A stretch of DNA of 64,000 bases from Cryptomeria japonica (lineage: Eukaryota > Streptophyta > Pinopsida > Cupressales > Cupressaceae): contig NC_081405.1 in the NCBI RefSeq assembly GCF_030272615.1, positions 471,932,008 to 471,996,007 of the forward strand, written 5' to 3'. Below, one piece after another: positions 56,749 to 64,000 of this stretch (position 1 is its first letter; the number at the start of each line of letters is the position of its first letter). The notes under the pieces were generated by a model. That model ran no database searches and was not told the origin of the DNA. It saw only the letters and a program-made list of their open reading frames with translations. The position numbers and the translations under genes were made by a program.

Positions 56749-58560
56749 AATATTCAAAAATGTGACAATTGTTACAAAATTTTTGCTCAAAATGTGTAAT
56801 TTTTTGTCTCCAAGGCATGTTTTACGAGGTCCAAAACTCACATTTGTTAGTGTCAAGTCATTAGGGGGTGTCTTTGCCATCATTGTCCAAATTTTGGTGA
56901 GTTCTGGTCTTCTTTTTTCTAGCCTTTTGTGCAATTTTGGGTTTCAAAGTAGTCACTGTAGGTTGAAGATTTTACTCTTAAGGCACACTTCTCGAGGCAC
57001 AATTTTCGTTTCTGGTTAAACTGGGCTGATCTTCGATCCATCCTTGATCCACGCTTCAAATTTCATCACTTTTTGAGTTTGTTTGCTATGTTTTTCCTTC
57101 AATTTCGGGTTTTTTCTTCCTGACTGTGGGTGGAAAATTTCCTTTTGATTGCAAGTTTTATTTTTCTCTTGTTTTAGTGTTGTAGGGAAATTTTAAAACA
57201 ATTACAAGTGCACTTTATTTAAAACTTGTAACTAGTAACTTACTTTTTATTTCCCCATTGCTTTTTATGTCTTTAAGTCATTGTAGGAACTTTTTGGACA
57301 AATTGCAAGTGAATTTAAAATTATAAGTTTAAAAAGAAATTGTAATTTCTTTTAAAAGTTCTTACTTAAGTGATTTTAAGTTGTAACAGGGATTTTATTT
57401 CCCTATTACAAGTTTTTATGTGTTGCTTTTAGTTGTAATAGGGATTTTATTTCCCTATTTACAAGTCTTTTATGTTCTATTTTTACTTGTAATGGGAACT
57501 TTATTTCCCTATTACAAGTTTTTAAGTTTTTATTTCTTTTAAGTTGTGTTTTTTTAAAACTTGTAATGGGGATTTTATTTTCCTATTACAAGTAGTTTTG
57601 CTCTTTCTTTTTGTCATTTCTTCCCTAAAACTTGAATTTGCCTTAGGAGTTGAAAAAGTGAAACAATTAAAACTTGTAAAAGGGTTTTTAAAACCCGATT
57701 ACATGTCTTTTGCAAGCATTTTAAACTTGTTCCTTCTCTCCAAGAACCCGACCTGAGTTTTTCCCAAGAAGTTCAAATTTGAATCCATTTCTTTTGCTTT
57801 GAATCTGGATTTGATGGTGCCAAGTGTTGAGGGGAAGAGGCGTGGGAGTTTTTTGCTTCCATTTTTGGTGGTTTTCTTGCCACGTTTTTGCCCTTTCTTA
57901 GGCATTTTGAAACAGCAAGTCATGGCCCTTTTTGCGACGTTTTTGGCACCCTATCAATCCGTATTTACAACATTAATGGAGGCGTTTTTGGTTTCCTTGC
58001 TTCCATACGTGGTTTGCTGGGCCTATTGATCCTATTTTCTTCCTTTTTGGATGTCATTTTTGAAGGAGGTTGAATCAAAATCCGTTTTTGGCTGCCAAGG
58101 GTTTTCAGCATGTCTATTTATAGAGCATTTCAGTTCTTCTCAAGCTCATTTGTTTTGGTCTAGGGCCTTTGGCCAAGCGAGGATTCGGGTTTCTAAGTGA
58201 TCTTCCCAAATGGATAAGTTCTTTGAATGCAATTTGTAAATTTGCATGATTTTCCCTCTTTCAGATTTTTCCCATTCATTTGATTTCGGGTTTTACAAAT
58301 CTGATTGCAAACAAGAGTTTTTCCCATTTTCCAAGTTTGCGATTACTGGTTGGTATCATCCTTTCCATTATCCCCTCATGTCAAAACCCTATTTCATCCA
58401 TTCATTTCACCTTCATTAATTTTTTCTCACTTAAAGTCTACTTGCGGTCGGAATTTTAAAACCCGATTGCAGCTGTGTCTTCACTTGTAATGCAACTTCC
58501 AAAACCCGAAATTCACTTGTGAGCCCAATTTGGCATCAATTTATCCCTTCCCTTGTCAGT
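56749..58560. other. non-coding repeat-derived stretch with hairpin repeats
   Basis: T-rich. At 57190-57680 the words acttgtaa and ttacaagt alternate (see the hairpin finding). No recognisable protein; the frames found are short and T-driven (Phe/Leu-rich). A CCTATAAATA-like promoter is not seen here. Confidence 0.5.
57380..57600. repeat. array of ttgtaa(t/c)(a)ggg...ccctattacaa hairpins
   Basis: Four successive units, each ttgtaa-(t/c)-(a)ggg(a)-ttttattt-ccctatt(t)acaag, spaced about 55-65 bp, so each unit is itself an inverted repeat. Positions near 57383, 57431, 57488 and 57559. Confidence 0.85.
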
Positions 58561-58619
58561 CCGGTTTGCACACACGACCTACCAAATCAATCAATTAAGG
58601 CATGGGCCTTATTTTGCAA

Positions 58620-59990
58620 GCAAATTTCAAGATTGGAGGATGATACAAAGAAAAGATACAACAATTGATGGATGCAAATTATAGAATGCTTTCAAGACAG
58701 AGATAGTCATGACATGAAAAGAGGAAGGCAACTCTTTCCCTCCTGAATGAATTGTACTACCCCAAGCAAGAAAACAATATTGAAGTTCGTTGGGGAAAGA
58801 CATAAAGACTATCAAGGGTGCAAGTTCTTGTTCCGATTCGAGATGTCTTCACCAATCTAGAATACTTAAAGTTCTAACATCTTGTAGCAGCATGAAGATC
58901 ATCACAAACAAAGGATGATGTAGTTAGAGTCGTGTCTTCAAACACATAGAATAATCTCAATTATGCATTTGTAATTTTGTTTTGACAAATTACATATAAT
59001 GTCAAATTTGTAATTGGTCACTTGCACTTTTGTAAAAATGTAATTACATGTAAGGCAACTACAAGTTGAGTTCAATTAGGACTGTAGTTGGAATAAGTCA
59101 TGGTGGTTGAGAGAATTTCTCAAGTTAGTTAGGATCCTCCCACCTTTTTCTCAAGGTTCCTCTCCTATAAATACTTGAGGGTGTCTATTGTAATTGAAAT
59201 CTTTTGGCAATGCAACAAAATTCTACCAGTTTGTATGTGCACTCTAAGACTTTGAGCTTAGATGTAAATCAGATTGCTTTTAATAAAAGAGGCAAGTTGT
59301 GTTGAGACTTTGTGCCAATTCAAGTTGTCATGTGATGACATTTTCTGGAGTTGATTGTGATTTTTATTCTATTGTTCAAGAGAGATTTAAATTCAATCTT
59401 GCAGACTTTGAGTTGCTAATTGTATTTAGAGTTATATGTTTGGTTTTCAGATTTGGTCTTGCAGACTTTGAGTTGCTTATCATATTTGAAGCTAGTGTGG
59501 AAAGCTCAAGAGGGAAGATAGCTTGTAGACTTTGTGCTGGTTCTATTTTTAAGACTTGTGCACGTAAGGTGAAGTGCATCATGTAGTCAGACTTTGAGCT
59601 TCTACGTACTGTGCTTGGTTCTAGAAAATCATCTAAAAAGGTTGATAGGAGAATAGATAGTTGAAGACTTTGAGCTTTCTTTCTGTTTTCCCGTCCCGGG
59701 GAAGTGACGGATGTCTTTATGCCTTCATGGAAACTTTGCTTCCCTTTATGTTCTAAAAATCCTACCAAAAAGTCTCATTTCTGTATTTGCTGTTATTTAT
59801 TTCCAATTGCTATTGCTTTTCTGTGAAGAGAAAAGAGTATAGTTTTTCTTGAAAGAAGAAGAAAGACTGCTGTCTCACCCATATTAGATTAGTTTAGTTT
59901 GTAGATAGGTGGAGCCTTTCCTAAATTAGGAGAGTATCATACTCACACTGTGGCTGAAACCACAATTTTGCACATTCCCCAGGTGTACAA
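58620..59990 (+). promoter_or_regulatory. LTR-like promoter segment with TATA box
   Basis: CCTATAAATAC at 59164-59174 is a good plant TATA box, followed about 110 bp on by AATAAAAG (59281-59288), a polyadenylation-type signal. Downstream, agactttg(a/t)gct recurs near 59248, 59304, 59403, 59463, 59526, 59588 and 59664, mostly at about 60 bp steps. This arrangement fits an LTR U3-R-U5 on the + strand. Boundaries not determined. Confidence 0.45.
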
Positions 59991-62900
59991 AATTTTCAGC
60001 CAACATGCAGCCTGAACTATCATTGTTCTCATGTGCAAGGTGAAATAACACATGACATTCACTAACTTATCTATGCACATATGCAAGTACACCATTAGCT
60101 ATCCTCATGATGAATCCTACTAACCTCATTAAGTCATATGATAAATGCAAGACTAATCCCCATTATCTAGTGTTAATTTTAAACATGAAATCCAAATATT
60201 CCTAGTCCCATATCCATTCATCATCTATATGAGCGATATGCATCTACCATAATTATCCATCTCTTAATGCATCATTATTAATCCATTAACTCTTATCATG
60301 TCCTATTATGATCTTTTCCTATCACCATTCATATATGTGTAATGCATCATATAAAGGCTTTCTTCAATCCTTACTTAATGCATAACATGAAATGCATACA
60401 TTTCTATCATTTACATGCTTACTATGAGAATCCTATTCCTAGCATGATCTATTCCTTCATGCACCTATTTGCTTAATGCATAAGTCTACATGTCATATTG
60501 ATTAATCTTTACTTAGGACATGCATGCTTACTAACATGATAATGCATCTATGAACATGATGTTATTCTTAACCCATGATATGATTCTATGTCACTGTATC
60601 CAATATGCATCTTTAGTAATAACATCATATATTATCCCTATTACAATTTCAGCATTATGACATATTTAGTCTCCATGTTGCTATCTAAGGATCATGGTTA
60701 CATAGTATGTTTCTATCTCTATTCATTATATGAATTCTACTATGTTTTCCCTCTAGTTTCATGTCACTTGTTTAAGGTTATTGTATGTGGATTCTAACAT
60801 TTAGTTTGCATATCATTATCATTTCTAATGATGCTATTCCATTTCCATGATCTAAGTTTGTTTCCAACATAAAAGCATAACGTGATAGAATCAACTTAAG
60901 GATCATTTCCTTATTCCATTAAGAACATAAACCATACATCATATACATTACACATAACAATGTCACCTAATGATTACATAATTTGTCTAAGTTTAAACAT
61001 AATCAAGAGTACATTATGATTGCAAGCTCATTACATGTCTCTTACAACATGAGCATAGTTCATCTAGAACGAGTACAAATGATCTCCTACAACTATTACA
61101 AATGCTTACATCACTTATACATAAACATCAATATACATTACAAGGGTATCATCATTTCAAATCTATGAATCATAATACATATATCTGCTGCCATAAACAT
61201 CCAATGCCATCATGATGAAGACCCAAATCCATGCATGAAGAAGAGCACCAACAAGAAGGAAAAACCCCAATGGTAAAAAGCACCAACCACCCGACCAATG
61301 TGGAACCTACAAGGATCCACCCCCCGTGCTAGGAGATGACGTAAGGTCCCAACACACACTCTACATCTAGGCTGACACTTAATACCAAAGGACAAGACTA
61401 CACAAGACTCTCATGCATGAATCCATCACAAGCAAGCACATTAAGAAACTACCAGAGGCTAACAATACACATAACATAATGCAATGCAAATCAAGGGAAC
61501 ACATGTAGGGGTGGAGTGTCATCACATGCCATCCACATAACATAACAACAAGGCACAAGCCTTATGGACATGTGGAGCCATCTCAACCTATGAGAGACTA
61601 AGGGAGAGTAGCTTGCCATCTTCATGGCCTTCTCATGCTTATCCTAAAACATCCTCCCTAGGACTAAAGACATGAGGTTCAATTCAGTTATTATCTTACT
61701 AATTATCTAACTACGCATCTCATATTCATTTTAGGTTATCACTTGTATTACAATGCAAGGTAAACTCCCATGTGCCCTGGCGGTTTAGACTTCATGCATC
61801 CTTACAAGGAACCTCATGAGAGCCTATCTCTCATGACCCCCGGTCATCACAAGGAAGCCCACTCCCCCTAACATGGACCCATACAACAAAGGTATACATG
61901 CTCAAGAGGCCCTAAAACCAAGTATGAAAATCTAAAATAAAAACTCATAACATGCAGCCCAAACACTCATACATAAACATATACATGAAACGAGACTACA
62001 ACGTCAAAGAGAATAGGAAAGGAGCCTCTTGGCAACAAACATAAATCAAAGGCTATACAATAGGGCCACCATAATCTGCCGCATACATAAAAGCAAAACC
62101 ACAGCAAGGCCATTCACTTGCTGGAAACACAAACATCAAATTGCGACCTTCTCTCATGGCATCTCCACATGAGAGGAATCCAAATAATAACCAATACATG
62201 AAGGCAAATGCTCATAAAGCATCATAAAACCTCAAATTTGATAATAAGCAAATCTGGAACACAATAACATATCATAAACTAGCCTCTGGTATGGAAGTTA
62301 ACTGAGGAAATCAAGTCAAGATAAGCAAATATACCAGAAAACTCTAAATACATAGTCATAGTGTTTTAGTTGTATCTTAAAAACCCAGTTCGCGATTTTC
62401 ACGAAATTTACACAGAAATTAGAAGACATCAAGGCGAAAAAACCCAATAAAATTTGTGCCAACCCAGTTTATACTTTTTGAGATACGTTCATCAGAAAGT
62501 TGCAGACCTGTACATGAGAGCAGTTGTTAAATCGGGCTAAACAACTTCTACATAATCAATCAATCAAAGCTAAACACTCTGGAAAAGAAAAGTCACAAGG
62601 ACAACCAAGCAATCCACAAAGAATGCACAGGTGGGGAAATCATTGCTGTGAACAACATAGAGAGAATCATAAAGATATATTGCAGATAAATCTATACATT
62701 ATACACCATAAGCAACTCTATTTCCCCATTCATTAAGCTATGCAAATAAGTTACATCAGTAAATAGAATCTACCCAGCAACAACAAAGAAATGCACAAAG
62801 GAGAAGCCATTGCTGTGAGCTCACTCTATAGGAAAATCTATGAATGCATACAGCGAAGCCAACATAATAAAAAAGAAATCTTTTCCCCATTCTCTTTAAT

Positions 62901-62999
62901 CTAATACTATATAAAATAAAACTATTCCCAGCTCCCAACAAACAATCATTCACGGTTAGACACAGGAAAGATTTTAAAACCAAAACAAAAGTTTCAGAC
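59991..62999. other. AT/AC-rich non-coding repeat sequence
   Basis: Rich in atgcat, catcat and acata words. It shares style (gcatctac, cattaatcc, cccattat) with 56300-56600, so both may be parts of one old element separated by the 56.7-60 kb block. No ORF, RNA gene or splice-flanked synthetase exon was recognised. Confidence 0.45.
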
Positions 63000-64000
63000 T
63001 GTAATGTCCCCTCTTCTTTAGTTGCCATTCAGTTGCTTAGATTCACTTGTCATCCATCTCCACAGGTGAAGTTCGGTGTTGGGAGATGAATTCGCTAGCC
63101 AAAGGGTACCTAGACTTAGTCATCTTATGACTTTGGTGGAAATAATAAAGTAACTTTATAATATAAAGTTACATAAGTTACTTAATTTAAAAGATGTTTA
63201 ATAAAGACTTTATTAAGTTACCTTGCACACATCCCTAGGTGGTAAAGTAACTTTGTTATGGCCCCTTCTTAATGACTAATTATCCCCTCATTGCTGATCA
63301 AACTTCTTTAAGGAGAAAAGATTCCTTTGGAATCTTTAAATGATGGCAAATAGTACGATGAGGGTTTGAGGGGTAAAAAGGAGGCTTGGAGTTGGAAAGA
63401 GGCATCATTTTTGTTTTGGAAATTATTCATTTGGTCTCTGCAGCAGTCTGCCATAGCAGGTACAGCTTGTGGAAGCTTGATTGAGGACGAAACCCTTCAA
63501 TCTTGGACTGGTTGGACGTTAACCTAGCCTTCTACATCACTCCAACACTCATATTTATGCACTTATTAGGCCATTGGGGGCTCGAATTCGTTTGTTTCAG
63601 ACATCAGATTGGAAAGTGGAATTGATCAGATCTAGGCAGTTTTGGAGAGAGTTCTTTGCAGATCATTAGTAATCAATGCCAACCGTACCATTTTCCAGCC
63701 AGTCGTACCCTAGCTTGGAGGTGTGGTTGCCAAATAAATAAACTAGGGGTATTTAGGAGCTGGAATTGGGATTAATTTTATTGTTAGCAATAAGGAAGAA
63801 CAAATCCATGGTTTATTCAGAGGAATTCCAGCACATGTGGTCTACATAAGCAATTCGTTGAGGAAAAGGGACATAATTTGGGAATCTTGCCTGGCAAGAA
63901 TTTGGAATTCCAACTGGGTCTGAATAATTCTTCAGTATTAGTTTTTGGTAATTATGCTAGAGTTAAATAAAGTCATTTACATTTGCAACCCTTAGTAGCA
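63000..64000. mobile_element. LTR, second 'TGTAATGTCCCC' family, copy E (cut by window end)
   Basis: Starts TGTAATGTCCCCTC and is collinear over its whole visible length with copy D (48753 onward): tcatc/ccatctcc.c.aggtgaa, gggagatgaattc, aatcttgcctgg and tttttggtaatta blocks. No coding sequence. It continues beyond the window. Confidence 0.7.

Noticed and set aside
56141-62323. Single 6.2 kb element with TSD AGATA
   Set aside because: The ends pair only by a 5 bp match over a long distance, and no second LTR was found. Kept only as a possibility in the feature at 56141.
1-64000. CRISPR arrays, bacterial operons, rRNA or tRNA genes
   Set aside because: The direct repeats present are transposon ends or minisatellites without a spacer structure. 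The only bacterial-like gene is the nuclear-encoded organellar AspRS, with spliceosomal introns. No tRNA cloverleaf or rRNA was recognised.

Overview
This is a window of plant nuclear DNA. The only host gene I can recognise is part of an organelle-type (bacterial-like) aspartyl-tRNA synthetase on the + strand. Four consecutive exons lie at 41782-41977, 42209-42396, 42770-42841 and 55985-56083 (185 codons in all). Everything else is intron or flank, packed with nested transposable elements. Introns of this size (13.1 kb between the last two exons, and no upstream exon found in the first 41.7 kb) together with stacked Ty3/gypsy, hAT and solo-LTR insertions fit a large-genome seed plant, most likely a conifer. 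The species is inferred, not proven.

Layout. 1-7689: old repeat layers. These are an LTR-like tail, a solo LTR (1189-3043, TSD TTCAA), a relic 3' end of a Ty3/gypsy element (LTR 3598-3894 and a decayed ORF 4105-5945, - strand) and a related LTR (about 5960-7632). 7690-40476: one large Ty3/gypsy element ('O', - strand, TSD AAGTT) expanded to 32.8 kb by nested insertions. In - strand order it carries the 5' LTR, a PBS-like site, gag with four CCHC knuckles, protease, RT, RNase H, integrase, a post-integrase domain, a CGTACG-rich spacer, an extra ORF of about 750 codons, PPT and 3' LTR.

Insertions inside O, each bounded by a target-site duplication read directly from the sequence: a 4.4 kb solo-LTR-like block (8814-13191, AACGC); a BED-finger hAT element (15797-22868, TSD unclear) that itself holds two solo LTRs (17649-19136, GCCTC; 19243-20488, ATTGG) and a 770 bp hAT MITE (20608-21377, ATCTTTCC); a second gypsy element 'I' (23832-32174, AAGGT) that has gag and protease but no RT or integrase and is itself hit by a 3.6 kb hAT (28084-31665, CTTCCAGG); and a 1.7 kb solo LTR (38653-40369, GGTAC) with a 47 bp minisatellite, in O's own 5' LTR.

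41782-56083: the synthetase exons. The 13.1 kb intron carries a 1.2 kb hAT deletion derivative (GCAAGAAC), a degraded copia-type element with direct repeats, and solo LTRs (48753-50155; 52035-53800, TGTGA). 56084-64000: intron or flank with a 3 x 104 bp tandem repeat, hairpin repeats, an LTR-like promoter segment and the start of another LTR at 63000.

The most unusual signals are the uncharacterised extra ORF downstream of pol in O (also present as an independent relic), the post-integrase domain, the CGTACG-rich spacer shared by O and its pol-less relative I, and a hairpin motif repeating at about 167 bp inside the 8.8-13.2 kb insertion. Nonsense changes between O and I fit C-to-T decay at CHG sites.
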